A stretch of DNA of 64,000 nt, from contig NZ_CP066783.1 of the NCBI RefSeq assembly GCF_019186805.1, forward strand, positions 3,671,501 to 3,735,500, in the 5' to 3' direction. Position numbers and translations under genes: made by a program. This document shows, in pieces, positions 22,944-34,017 of this stretch (the first letter of the stretch is position 1; each line of letters starts with the position of its first letter). This stretch comes from Comamonas fluminis (GTDB taxonomy: Bacteria; Pseudomonadota; Gammaproteobacteria; Burkholderiales; Burkholderiaceae_C). The notes under the pieces are model-generated. The model did not search any database, was not told the origin of the DNA, and worked only from the letters and a program-made list of their open reading frames with translations.

Positions 22944-25900
22944 GGCGGCCAAGGCACCGTCACTGGCAGCGGTGATGTTGAGGATATTCGTGGTGCAGAC
23001 GGCGCCACGGTCACCGGCGTGGTCGCTGGCGACAATGGCACAACCCATGTCAACGCTGGCGTGGGCAGCATCATCCAGGGCCAGTACGGCACTCTGGTGC
23101 TGCAAGCCAATGGCAGCTATGTCTACACCCGTGATGTGAATGCGCCTCAGGATGCCGTCGAGGATGTCTTTACCTACACCATCAAGGATGCCGATGGCGA
23201 TGAGTCCACTGCGACGTTGACCATCACGATTGCCGACAAGGCACCCGTGGTGACCAACCCGCCCGTGCAAGTGCCTGTGGATCCGATGGATCCCGACAGC
23301 CCCACTCGCCCTGTGATCAAACCCGGCCCCCCTGTCAGCGAAGGCGGCCTGCCCGATGGCAGCGATCCAGACAAGTCCACCACCACCACCACGGGCACGA
23401 TCACGCTGACTCCCGGCGATGAAACGACCACGGTGACGGTAACACCTCCTGGCGGCGATCCTGTGACGCTGGTGCCAGGTGTCAACCCTCCGATCAAGAC
23501 GCCTCAGGGTGAGGTGACCTTCACCTATACCGAAGGTGATCCTTCTACGAACACTCCACCCACGATCACCTACGAGTACGAGCTCAAGACCCCCGTGGAC
23601 GACGCTTCCAAGCCGCCCACCGATGAGTTCAATGTGACGATCACCGACCAGGACGGCGACAGCACAACAGTCACGGTTCTGATCGACATCCTCGACGACC
23701 AACCTGTGGCCAAGGATGACACGGCCACCGTGGGCAATATGCCCAATACCGACGGTAAGACCACAGCCTCCGGCAATGTGCTGGGCGGCCAAGGCACCGT
23801 CACTGGCAGCGGTGATGTTGAGGATATTCGTGGTGCAGACGGCGCCACGGTCAGCGGCGTGGTCGCTGGCGACAATGGCAAAACCCATGTCAACGCTGGC
23901 GTGGGCAGCATCATCCAGGGTCAGTACGGCACTCTGGTGCTGCAAGCCAATGGCAGCTATGTCTACACCCGTGATGTGAATGCGCCTCAGGATGCCGTCG
24001 AGGATGTCTTTACCTACACCATCAAGGATGCCGATGGCGATGAGTCCACTGCGACGTTGACCATCACGATTGCCGACAAGGCACCCGTGGTGACCAACCC
24101 GCCCGTGCAAGTGCCCGTGAATCCGATGGATCCCGACAGCCCCACTCGCCCCGTGATCAAACCCGGCCCCCCTGTCAGCGAAGGCGGCCTGCCCGATGGC
24201 AGCGATCCAGACAAGTCCACCAGCACCACCACGGGCACGATCACGCTGACTCCCGGCGATGAAACGACCACGGTGACGGTAACACCTCCTGGCGGCGATC
24301 CTGTGACGCTGGTGCCAGGTGTCAATCCTCCGATCAAGACGCCTCAGGGTGAGGTGACCTTCACCTATACCGAAGGTGATCCTTCTACGAACACTCCACC
24401 CACGATCACCTACGAGTACGAGCTCAAGACCCCCGTGGACGACGCTTCCAAGCCGCCCACCGATGAGTTCAATGTGACGATCACCGACCAAGACGGCGAC
24501 AGCACAACAGTCACGGTTCTGATCGACATCCTCGACGACCAACCTGTGGCCAAGGATGACACGGCCACCGTGGGCAACATGCCCAATACCGACGGTAAGA
24601 CCACAGCCTCCGGCAATGTGCTGGGCGGCCAAGGCACCGTCACTGGCAGCGGTGATGTTGAGGATATTCGTGGTGCAGACGGCGCCACGGTCACCGGCGT
24701 GGTCGCTGGCGACAATGGCACAACCCATGTCAACGCTGGCGTGGGCAGCATCATCCAGGGCCAGTACGGCACACTGGTGCTGCAAGCCAATGGCAGCTAT
24801 GTCTACACCCGTGATGTGAATGCGCCTCAGGATGCCGTCGAGGATGTCTTTACCTACACCATCAAGGATGCCGATGGCGATGAGTCCACTGCGACGTTGA
24901 CCATCACGATTGCCGACAAGGCACCCGTGGTGACCAACCCGCCCGAGCAAGTGCCTGTGGATCCGATGGATCCCGACAGCCCCACTCGCCCTGTGATCAA
25001 ACCCGGCCCCCCTGTCAGCGAAGGCGGCCTGCCCGATGGCAGCGATCCAGACAAGTCCACCAGCACCACCACGGGCACGATCACGCTGACTCCCGGCGAT
25101 GAAACGACCACGGTGACGGTAACACCTCCTGGCGGCGATCCTGTGACGCTGGTGCCAGGTGTCAACCCTCCGATCAAGACGCCTCAGGGTGAGGTGACCT
25201 TCACCTATACCGAAGGTGATCCTTCTACGAACACTCCACCCACGATCACCTACGAGTACGAGCTCAAGACCCCCGTGGACGACGCTTCCAAGCCGCCCAC
25301 CGATGAGTTCAATGTGACGATCACCGACCAGGACGGCGACAGCACAACAGTCACGGTTCTGATCGACATCCTCGACGACCAACCTGTGGCCAAGGATGAC
25401 ACGGCCACCGTGGGCAATATGCCCAATACCGACGGTAAGACCACAGCCTCCGGCAATGTGCTGGGCGGCCAAGGCACCGTCACTGGCAGCGGTGATGTTG
25501 AGGATATTCGTGGTGCAGACGGCGCCACGGTCAGCGGCGTGGTCGCTGGCGACAATGGCAAGACCCATGTCAACGCTGGCGTGGGCAGCATCATCCAGGG
25601 CCAGTACGGCACTCTGGTGCTGCAAGCCAATGGCAGCTATGTCTACACCCGTGATGTGAATGCGCCTCAGGATGCCGTCGAGGATGTCTTTACCTACACC
25701 ATCAAGGATGCCGATGGCGATGAGTCCACTGCGACGTTGACCATCACGATTGCCGACAAGGCACCCGTGGTGACCAACCCGCCCGAGCAAGTGCCTGTGG
25801 ATCCGATGGATCCCGACAGCCCCACTCGCCCTGTGATCAAACCCGGCCCCCCTGTCAGCGAAGGCGGCCTGCCCGATGGCAGCGATCCAGACAAGTCCAC

Positions 25901-28900
25901 CAGCACCACCACGGGCACGATCACGCTGACTCCCGGCGATGAAACGACCACGGTGACGGTAACACCTCCTGGCGGCGATCCTGTGACGCTGGTGCCAGGT
26001 GTCAACCCTCCGATCAAGACGCCTCAGGGTGAGGTGACCTTCACCTATACCGAAGGTGATCCTTCTACGAACACTCCACCCACGATCACCTACGAGTACG
26101 AGCTCAAGACCCCCGTGGACGACGCTTCCAAGCCGCCCACCGATGAGTTCAATGTGACGATCACCGACCAGGACGGCGACAGCACAACAGTCACGGTTCT
26201 GATCGACATCCTCGACGACCAACCTATGGCCAAGGATGACACGGCCACCGTGGGCAATATGCCCAATACCGACGGTAAGACCACAGCCTCCGGCAACGTG
26301 CTGGGCGGCCAAGGCACCGTCACTGGCAGCGGTGATGTTGAGGATATTCGTGGTGCAGACGGCGCCACGGTCACCGGCGTGGTCGCTGGCGACAATGGCA
26401 AGACCCATGTCAACGCTGGCGTGGGCAGCATCATCCAGGGCCAGTACGGCACTCTGGTGCTGCAAGCCAATGGCAGCTATGTCTACACCCGTGATGTGAA
26501 TGCGCCTCAGGATGCCGTCGAGGATGTCTTTACCTACACCATCAAGGATGCCGATGGCGATGAGTCCACTGCGACGTTGACCATCACGATTGCCGACAAG
26601 GCACCCGTGGTGACCAACCCGCCCGTGCAAGTGCCTGTGGATCCGATGGATCCCGACAGCCCCACTCGCCCTGTGATCAAACCCGGCCCCCCTGTCAGCG
26701 AAGGCGGCCTGCCCGATGGCAGCGATCCAGACAAGTCCACCAGCACCACCACGGGCACGATCACGCTGACTCCCGGCGATGAAACGACCACGGTGACGGT
26801 AACACCTCCTGGCGGCGATCCTGTGACGCTGGTGCCAGGTGTCAACCCTCCGATCAAGACGCCTCAGGGTGAGGTGACCTTCACCTATACCGAAGGTGAT
26901 CCTTCTACGAACACTCCACCCACGATCACCTACGAGTACGAGCTCAAGACCCCCGTGGACGACGCTTCCAAGCCGCCCACCGATGAGTTCAATGTGACGA
27001 TCACCGACCAGGACGGCGACAGCACAACAGTCACGGTTCTGATCGACATCCTCGACGACCAACCTATGGCCAAGGATGACACGGCCACCGTGGGCAATAT
27101 GCCCAATACCGACGGTAAGACCACAGCCTCCGGCAACGTGCTGGGCGGCCAAGGCACCGTCACTGGCAGCGGTGATGTTGAGGATATTCGTGGTGCAGAC
27201 GGCGCCACGGTCACCGGCGTGGTCGCTGGCGACAATGGCAAGACCCATGTCAACGCTGGCGTGGGCAGCATCATCCAGGGCCAGTACGGCACTCTGGTGC
27301 TGCAAGCCAATGGCAGCTATGTCTACACCCGTGATGTGAATGCGCCTCAGGATGCCGTCGAGGATGTCTTTACCTACACCATCAAGGATGCCGATGGCGA
27401 TGAGTCCACTGCGACGTTGACCATCACGATTGCCGACAAGGCACCCGTGGTGACCAACCCGCCCGTGCAAGTGCCCGTGAATCCGATGGATCCCGACAGC
27501 CCCACTCGCCCTGTGATCAAACCTGATCGCCCTGTCAGCGAAGGCGGCCTGCCCGATGGCAGCGATCCAGACAAGTCCACCAGCACCACCACGGGCACGA
27601 TCACGCTGACTCCCGGCGATGAAACGACCACGGTGACGGTAACACCTCCTGGCGGCGATCCTGTGACGCTGGTGCCAGGTGTCAACCCTCCGATCAAGAC
27701 GCCTCAGGGTGAGGTGACCTTCACCTATACCGAAGGTGATCCTTCTACGAACACTCCACCCACGATCACCTACGAGTACGAGCTCAAGACCCCCGTGGAC
27801 GACGCTTCCAAGCCGCCCACCGATGAGTTCAATGTGACGATCACCGACCAGGACGGCGACAGCACCACCGTGACCGTGGTGGTGGAGATCACCGATGACG
27901 TCCCTGTGGCCAAGCCCGACAGCGCCACGGTCGACAACGGCAGCAACACCGCCTCCAGCAACGCTCTGGGCAATGACACGCTGGGTGCCGACCGTGACAC
28001 GCTCGTTACCAGCGCCAAGGGCCCCAATGACAGCGCTCCTGTCTCGGTGGACCCTGACACCGGCAAGATCACGGTGACCGGCCAGTACGGCACGCTGACC
28101 CTGGACGCCAAGGGCGACTACACCTACACCCGCTTCAATGACTCGCCACTGAATGCGACGGAAGTGTTCGACTACACGATCACGGACATAGACGGTGACT
28201 CTTCTCCTGCCACGATCACCATCACGATTGCGGACAACACGCCTTCTGTGACGGACAAGGATGGCAATCCGCCTACCGAGCTGCCAGTGGATCCTACGGA
28301 CCCCAACAGCCCCACTCGTCCCGTCATCAAGCCCGATGGCAGCGTCAGCGAAGGTGGCCTCACCGATGGCAGCACCCCAGGCAAGGGCAACACCACGACG
28401 GGCACCATCGTGCTCACTCCGGGTGATGACACAACCACCGTGACAGTGACGCCTCCTGGCGGCCCTTCCGTGACGCTGGTGCCGGATGTGCCCACCAAGG
28501 TGATCACGCCCCAGGGCGAAGTGACGTTGACCTACACCGAGGGTGATCCTTCTACGAACACTCCGCCCAAGGTCACCTACGAGTACGAACTCAAGACCCC
28601 TGTGGACGACTCCTCCAAGTCGCCCACCGATGAGTTCAATGTGACGATCACCGACAAGGACGGTGACAGCACGACGGTGACGGTTCTGGTGGATATCACC
28701 GACGACGCTCCTGCGGCCGCTGACGACAGCGCCACCGTCGACAACGGCAGCAACACCGCCACAGGCAACGCTCTGGACAACGACACTCTGGGCGCCGACC
28801 GTGACACGCTCGTTACCAGCGCCAAGGGGCCCAATGACAGCGCTCCTGTCACTGTGGACCCTGACACCGGCAAGATCACGGTAACAGGCCAGTACGGCAC

Positions 28901-31580
28901 GCTGACCCTCTCTCCCGATGGCAGCTATGTCTACACCCGCACTGATGGCTCGCCACTGAATGCGACGGAAGTGTTCGACTACACGATCACGGACAAGGAC
29001 GGTGACTCTTCTCCTGCCACGATCACCATCACGATTGCGGACAACACGCCTTCTGTGACGGACAAGGATGGCAATCCGCCTACCGAGCTGCCTGTGGATC
29101 CATCCGATCCCAACAGCCCCACTCGCCCTGTCATCAAGCCTGATGGCAGCGTCAGCGAAGGTGGCCTCACCGATGGCAGCACCCCAGGCAAGGGCAACAC
29201 CACGACGGGCACCATCGTGCTCGAACCGGGTGATGACACAACCACCGTGACAGTGACGCCTCCTGGCGGTCCTTCCGTGACGCTGGTGCCGGATGTACCC
29301 ACCAAGGTGATCACGCCCCAGGGCGAAGTGACGTTGACCTACACCGAGGGTGATCCTTCTACGAACACTCCGCCCAAGGTCACCTACGAGTACGAACTCA
29401 AGACCCCTGTGGACGACTCCTCCAAGTCGCCCACCGATGAGTTCAATGTGACGATCACCGACAAGGACGGTGACAGCACGACGGTGACGGTTCTGGTGGA
29501 TATCACCGACGACGCTCCTGCGGCCGCTGACGACAGCGCCACAGTCGACAACGGCAGCAACACCGCCACAGGCAACGCTCTGGGCAACGACACGCTGGGC
29601 GCCGACCGTGACACGCTCGTTACCAGCGCCAAGGGCCCCAATGACAGCGCTCCTGTCACTGTGGACCCTGACACCGGCAAGATCACGGTGACAGGCCAGT
29701 ACGGCACGCTGACCCTCTCTCCCGATGGCAGCTATGTCTACACCCGCACTGATGGCTCGCCACTGAATGCGACGGAAGTGTTCGACTACACGATCACGGA
29801 CAAGGACGGTGATCCCGCCTCGGCCACGATCACGATCACGATTGCCGACAAGGCTCCAACACTCACCCCGCCCTCAACCAGCGGTAACACGCCAGGCAAC
29901 CCCAGCGTGAGCGAGTCTGGTCTTGATGGCGGTAGCGATCCTGACTCTGGCAGCAACAAGACGACCGGAAGCTTCGAGGTAGAGTCGCCAGACGGTGGAA
30001 CCACCACCATCACGGTGACGCCACCTGGCGGCAGCCCTCAAGAAGTCAAGCCTGGTGTGCCGACTGTGGTGGATACCCCCCATGGCCAGGTCACGGTGAC
30101 CTACACCCCTGGTGATGGCACAACGCCACCTACGGTGACTTATGAGTACGAACTCAAGACACCTGCCGATGGCAGCGGTGCAACGCCTCCAACCGATTCG
30201 TTCACCATCACGGTAACGGACGGTGACGGCGACAGCACTTCCTCCACGGTGACAGTGGACATCGTTGATGACCGCCCCGATGCACAGGATGACGGCAACA
30301 CCACACTGGTGAACGTGCCGGTCACCGGTCAGTTGGGTGGCAACGACCAGCCAGGCGCTGATGGCATTGAGAGCTGGACGCTGGGCGAGCCGCCCAAGCA
30401 CGGCACAGTGACTATTGACCCGGCAACGGGCCAGTACATCTTTACCCCTGCCCCCGGCTTTGTTGGCACGGATACGTTCACCTATACCGTCACGGACAAG
30501 GACGGCAGCACGGACACGGCAACCGTCACCATTACTGTGACGAACCGCCCCCCCGTTGCGGTGGATGACAGCAATGTCACCGCCCCTGGCGAACCTGCCA
30601 AGGGCAATGTGATTACAGGCGGATCCTCTGGCGACCATGCCGACAGTGACCCGGACGGCCAGCCTGTCACCGTGACCGAAATCACGGTGGATGGCATCAC
30701 TGTTTCCGTCCCACCCAATGACTCGGTCACGATATCGATTCCTAACAAGGGTGTGCTGGAGATCCACAGCGATGGCAGCTACACCTTCACTGCTCAGCCA
30801 CTGTGGGGCGGCCAGGTGCCTGATATCCACTACACCATCTCTGATGGGGCCGGTGGTACTTCGAGCGCAGTGCTTCGCATCACCGCGAATGCAGCACCGC
30901 TGAATGTGGACCCACCTGCACGACCCAACACCGGCATCACCACGGACGTTGGAACAACCGTTGCGCCTCCGCTTTCTGGCGGCTCCAGCACACTACTGGT
31001 TCTGGGTGACGCCATGACGGACACACCTAGCGTCTTCTGGGAAAGCTATCGCTACTTCCAAGACATGCGTGTGCCCACCGTGATGCACCCCATCACTTAC
31101 GTGAACCTGGAAGTGCAGCGTGCGCAGCTGGAAGCCGTGCAGACCATGCTTGCCAACTGGCCTGTGCTCAATGAGTCCAGACTGCACTCTATCGGCCTGA
31201 GCCTCGCTCAGGACCCCAACCTGTTTGTCCAACATGCGGTTCAGGCGGCTCAGCAAGAACGCAGGTTCTGGGAGTTCCTGGCGCGCAACATTCAGGCCAA
31301 CCTGCCGACAGAGACGCCGCTCCAGGAAATGCTGCGACAGCATTCCGAAGAGCTGAACAAAGCGGAAGCTATTCCTGACGCACCCGCCAAGGACAGCGCA
31401 CAGGAACCCGTCGATGGCGAGAAGCCGCAAGCGCTGCTGGACTTGCTGGAGCGCTGGAATGCGGCTGAAGCACAGCCTCAGGCCACCGGAATGATGGATG
31501 CCATGACTTCCGGAAAGTCCGCCTCCTTCAGCGAACAGCTCAAGCAAAGCGCTAACGACCTGCCAAGCCACCTCGGCTAA
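22944..31580 (+). pseudogene. Giant LEPR-XLL/DUF4347 repeat adhesin, 3' part
   Basis: This is the continuation of the split gene; native sequence is 22953-31580, in the same frame as codon 21917-21919. Joined, the two parts give 15,816 bases, about 5,271 residues. It holds the rest of copy 1 and five more 280-residue repeats, then about three 269-residue repeats, and two Ig-like modules (VPVTGQLGGNDQPGADGIESW, PPVAVDDSNVTAPGEP). The last 200 residues are unlike the rest, non-repetitive and helix-prone (TPSVFWESYRYFQDMR to SANDLPSHLG). That tail is a candidate for the secretion or anchoring signal. No RTX nonapeptides are seen. An ATG at 22896 within the IS could start a product, but without the LEPR leader. 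Confidence 0.9.
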
Positions 31581-31594
31581 CACAACAGCCCGCC

Positions 31595-31615
31595 CCTGCT
31601 CGCAAGTCGAGCAGG
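31595..31615 (+). promoter_or_regulatory. Hairpin between adhesin and tolC-like gene
   Basis: CCTGCTCG-CAAGT-CGAGCAGG is a perfect 8-bp stem with a 5-base loop, 14 bases after the adhesin stop and 40 before the TolC start. No T-run follows, so it is more likely an attenuator or mRNA-stability element than a full terminator. Confidence 0.6.
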
Positions 31616-31654
31616 TCGGGTATTCCCATATCTTTGACCTACGGAAGCACAACA

Positions 31655-33172
31655 ATGAACAGCCGTATCCCTCCCTTCGCTCTGCGCCTGACGACCGCTT
31701 GCCTGCCCCTGGTTCTGGCCGCCTGCGGCTCCGTTGCCCCCAAGGCATTTACCTCCGACGAAATTCGTGACCGTGCAGCTCAGGACGTACTGAGCATGTA
31801 CAAGGATCAGGAACCCATCAGCGCTCCTATCGACTTTCACGAAGCTGCGGCACGCGCACTCAAGTACAACCTGGACTACAAGCTCAAGCTGATGGAAACG
31901 GCTCTGAGCCGTAGCCTGTGGGATGTATCGACCTATGAAATGCTGCCCAAGCTGGTGGCAGGTGCCGGCTACAGCAGCCGTAACAATGACTCTGGCGGCA
32001 CCTCGGTCCTGATCGAGCCACCTCGCACCGTGTCACTGAACCCATCGACCTCGCAGGAGCGTGACCGCTCTATGGCGAATCTGTCCTTCTCCTGGAACGC
32101 TCTGGACTTTGGCGTGTCCTACTATCGCGCTCAGCAAAAGGCCGATCAGGTTCTGATGGCTGAAGAGCGTCGCCGTAAGGTGATCCAGAACGTGCTCCAG
32201 GACGTGCGCAACAGCTACTGGCGCGCACTGGGCGCTCAAAAGCTGCTCGGCCGTGTGGATGGGCTGCTGGACCGCGTGAACAAGGCACTGGAACGCGCCA
32301 AGGAAATTGAGAAGCAAGGCTTGATGCCACAGGCCCAGGTCCTGGGCTACCAACGAGCCCTGCTGGATGCCGTGAACACCCTGACGCTGCGTCGCCAGGA
32401 CCTGGAACTGGCCATGGCCGAGCTGCGTGCACTGATGTCCGTAGCCCCCGGCGTGAAGTTCACTCTGGCTGAACAAAATGAGCTGGCCCTGCCCCGCATC
32501 CCTGTGAATGTGGAAGCGCTGGAAAAGCTGGCTCTGGAAAAGCGCCCTGAAATCATGGAAGAGTGGTACCGCAAGCGCGTGACCGAAAATGACATCAAGG
32601 CGGCCAAGGTTTTGCTGTGGCCCAACATCAGCTTTGATGCCGGCTGGCAATATGATTCCAACAAGTACAGCTACAACAGCAACTGGGTGGATACCGGCGT
32701 TCGCGTTTCCTGGAACCTGCTGAAACTGACTCAGTACCCTGCACTGCAAAAAGCTCACCAGGCACAGAATGAGACAGACGACATGCGCCGCATGGCCCTG
32801 TCCATGGCGGTGCTGACTCAGGTGCGTGTGGGCGTGCAGCGTTACGGCCTGTCGCTCTCCGAACTCAAGTTCGCAGAGGAAAGCATGAATGTGGATCAGC
32901 GCCTGCTGAACTACGCCAAGGCTGCGGCCAAGAGCCAGTTTGACTCCGAGCTGGAAGTTATCCGCACAGAAGCACGTGCGCTGCTGGGTGAATACCAGCG
33001 CTACGCCGCGTACTCCAATGCGCAAGCCGCCTGGGGCCGTCTGTACAACTCCGTGGGCCTGGACATCCTGCCCGAGACCGTGCAAAGCCACGACGTCAAG
33101 ACCCTGGCCAAGTCCATGCAGGAAACCATGGGCCAATGGCAACAGACAGTCTTCCAGGCTACCAATCAATGA
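31655..33172 (+). CDS. TolC-family outer-membrane lipoprotein (secretion channel)
   Basis: This protein of about 505 residues of the outer-membrane efflux family forms the trimeric exit duct. The N-terminus MNSRIPPFALRLTTACLPL, then VLAACGS, is a lipoprotein signal with Cys as the acylated residue. Two long helical repeats follow (about 80-270 and 290-480; e.g. NVLQDVRNSYWRALGAQ and ALSMAVLTQVRVGVQRY). The ATG at 31655 is preferred over a TTG at 31634. It starts 74 bases after the adhesin stop and 41 bases before the first HlyD gene, so it belongs to the adhesin export set. Confidence 0.88.
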   Translation: MNSRIPPFALRLTTACLPLVLAACGSVAPKAFTSDEIRDRAAQDVLSMYKDQEPISAPIDFHEAAARALKYNLDYKLKLMETALSRSLWDVSTYEMLPKLVAGAGYSSRNNDSGGTSVLIEPPRTVSLNPSTSQERDRSMANLSFSWNALDFGVSYYRAQQKADQVLMAEERRRKVIQNVLQDVRNSYWRALGAQKLLGRVDGLLDRVNKALERAKEIEKQGLMPQAQVLGYQRALLDAVNTLTLRRQDLELAMAELRALMSVAPGVKFTLAEQNELALPRIPVNVEALEKLALEKRPEIMEEWYRKRVTENDIKAAKVLLWPNISFDAGWQYDSNKYSYNSNWVDTGVRVSWNLLKLTQYPALQKAHQAQNETDDMRRMALSMAVLTQVRVGVQRYGLSLSELKFAEESMNVDQRLLNYAKAAAKSQFDSELEVIRTEARALLGEYQRYAAYSNAQAAWGRLYNSVGLDILPETVQSHDVKTLAKSMQETMGQWQQTVFQATNQ

Positions 33173-33213
33173 GCGCCGTGCCCTCTGGGCACTGGCGAGA
33201 AGTTAGAAGTTCT

Positions 33214-34014
33214 ATGTCAATGAAATCCTTTGCGCGGGCAGCCCTTGGCTGCACCGCAATTTGGGCAGTCTCTCAAACGACCTTGGCCCAACAGGCGCCT
33301 GCGCCCGCAGCCCCTGCCGCAGCGCGTGCTGCCGCTCCCGCCCATGCGGACCCACATGCCATTCGCGTCCTGTTGACCCCAGAGCTGGAAACCGTACTGG
33401 CTTCGCAGATGCTGGGCCGTATTGCCAGCCTGAATGCGGGCCTGGGAGCTCATGTCAAAAAAGGGCAAACGCTGCTGAGCTTTGACTGCAGCGAAGCCAA
33501 TGCACGCCTGCGCATGGCTCAGGCCGAATATGCCAATGCCAAGGAAACGCAGGACGTCAAGGAAAGACTGCGCAAGCTGGATGCCGCTGGTGACACCGAG
33601 GTTCTGCTGGCCAAAACCCAGGCTGACAAAGCCAAGGCGGCTATCTCGCTCACCCGCGTTCAGATGGATCAATGTGTGGTCCGCGCCCCGTTCTCTGGCC
33701 ATGTGGTCAAGCTGCATGTCAAGCCTGCACAGGGCGTAAACGTTGGCGTTCCTTTGCTGGAAATGGTCAGCGACGGCCCCCTGAAGCTGCGTCTGAACGT
33801 CCCATCGCGCTGGTTGCAATCGCTCAAAGTGGGCGCGGCCTTTGATGTGGCAATCGATGAAACCCGCAAAACCTATCCTGCAAAAGTTTCGGCCATCAAC
33901 GCCCGTGTTGATGCTGTCGCTCAGACAGTTGAGCTCGAAGCCCGTATCGACGGCAAGCACCCTGACCTGCTTGCTGGCATGAGTGGCGTAGCCCGCTTCC
34001 CAGGACTGCAGTAA
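33214..34014 (+). CDS. HlyD/RND-type periplasmic adaptor (short)
   Basis: This 266-residue membrane-fusion protein has a cleavable signal peptide (MSMKSFARAALGCTAIWAVS, then QTTLAQQ). After an Ala/Pro-rich linker come half-lipoyl motifs (GRIASLNAGLGAHVKKGQTLLSFDC and VVRAPFSGHVVKLHVKPAQGVNVG), a short coiled-coil hairpin (SEANARLRMAQAEYANAKE) and a beta-barrel domain. The frame is open upstream, but the ATG at 33214 gives the signal peptide. It follows TolC by 41 bases and precedes the second adaptor by 3 bases. It should bridge the inner-membrane partner to TolC. Confidence 0.88.
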   Translation: MSMKSFARAALGCTAIWAVSQTTLAQQAPAPAAPAAARAAAPAHADPHAIRVLLTPELETVLASQMLGRIASLNAGLGAHVKKGQTLLSFDCSEANARLRMAQAEYANAKETQDVKERLRKLDAAGDTEVLLAKTQADKAKAAISLTRVQMDQCVVRAPFSGHVVKLHVKPAQGVNVGVPLLEMVSDGPLKLRLNVPSRWLQSLKVGAAFDVAIDETRKTYPAKVSAINARVDAVAQTVELEARIDGKHPDLLAGMSGVARFPGLQ

Positions 34015-34017
34015 ACC

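Larger units (their letters stand above)
21830..27902 (+). repeat. Six tandem 840-bp (280-residue) repeats, copy 1 split by IS
   Basis: The motif PVAKDDTATVGNMPNT recurs at 21830, 23700, 24540, 25380, 26220 and 27060, exactly 840 bases apart from the second copy on. Copies are nearly identical in DNA. Differences are shared in mosaic fashion: PEQVP only in copies 3 and 4, VNPMDP in 2 and 6, MAKDD at the start of 5 and 6. Each unit holds two Ig/cadherin-like VCBS modules. Three related units of about 807 bases follow at 27895, 28702 and 29509, the last one diverging after about 29810. Confidence 0.95.

Noticed and set aside
22929..27470. 1,513-codon open frame on the minus strand across the adhesin repeats
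   Set aside because: It is a periodic shadow of the 840-bp repeats (His/Arg/Ile-rich, no family) opposite a clear gene.
21830..29810. CRISPR-like periodic repeats
   Set aside because: Period is 807-840 bases, coding and without spacers; these are protein repeats.
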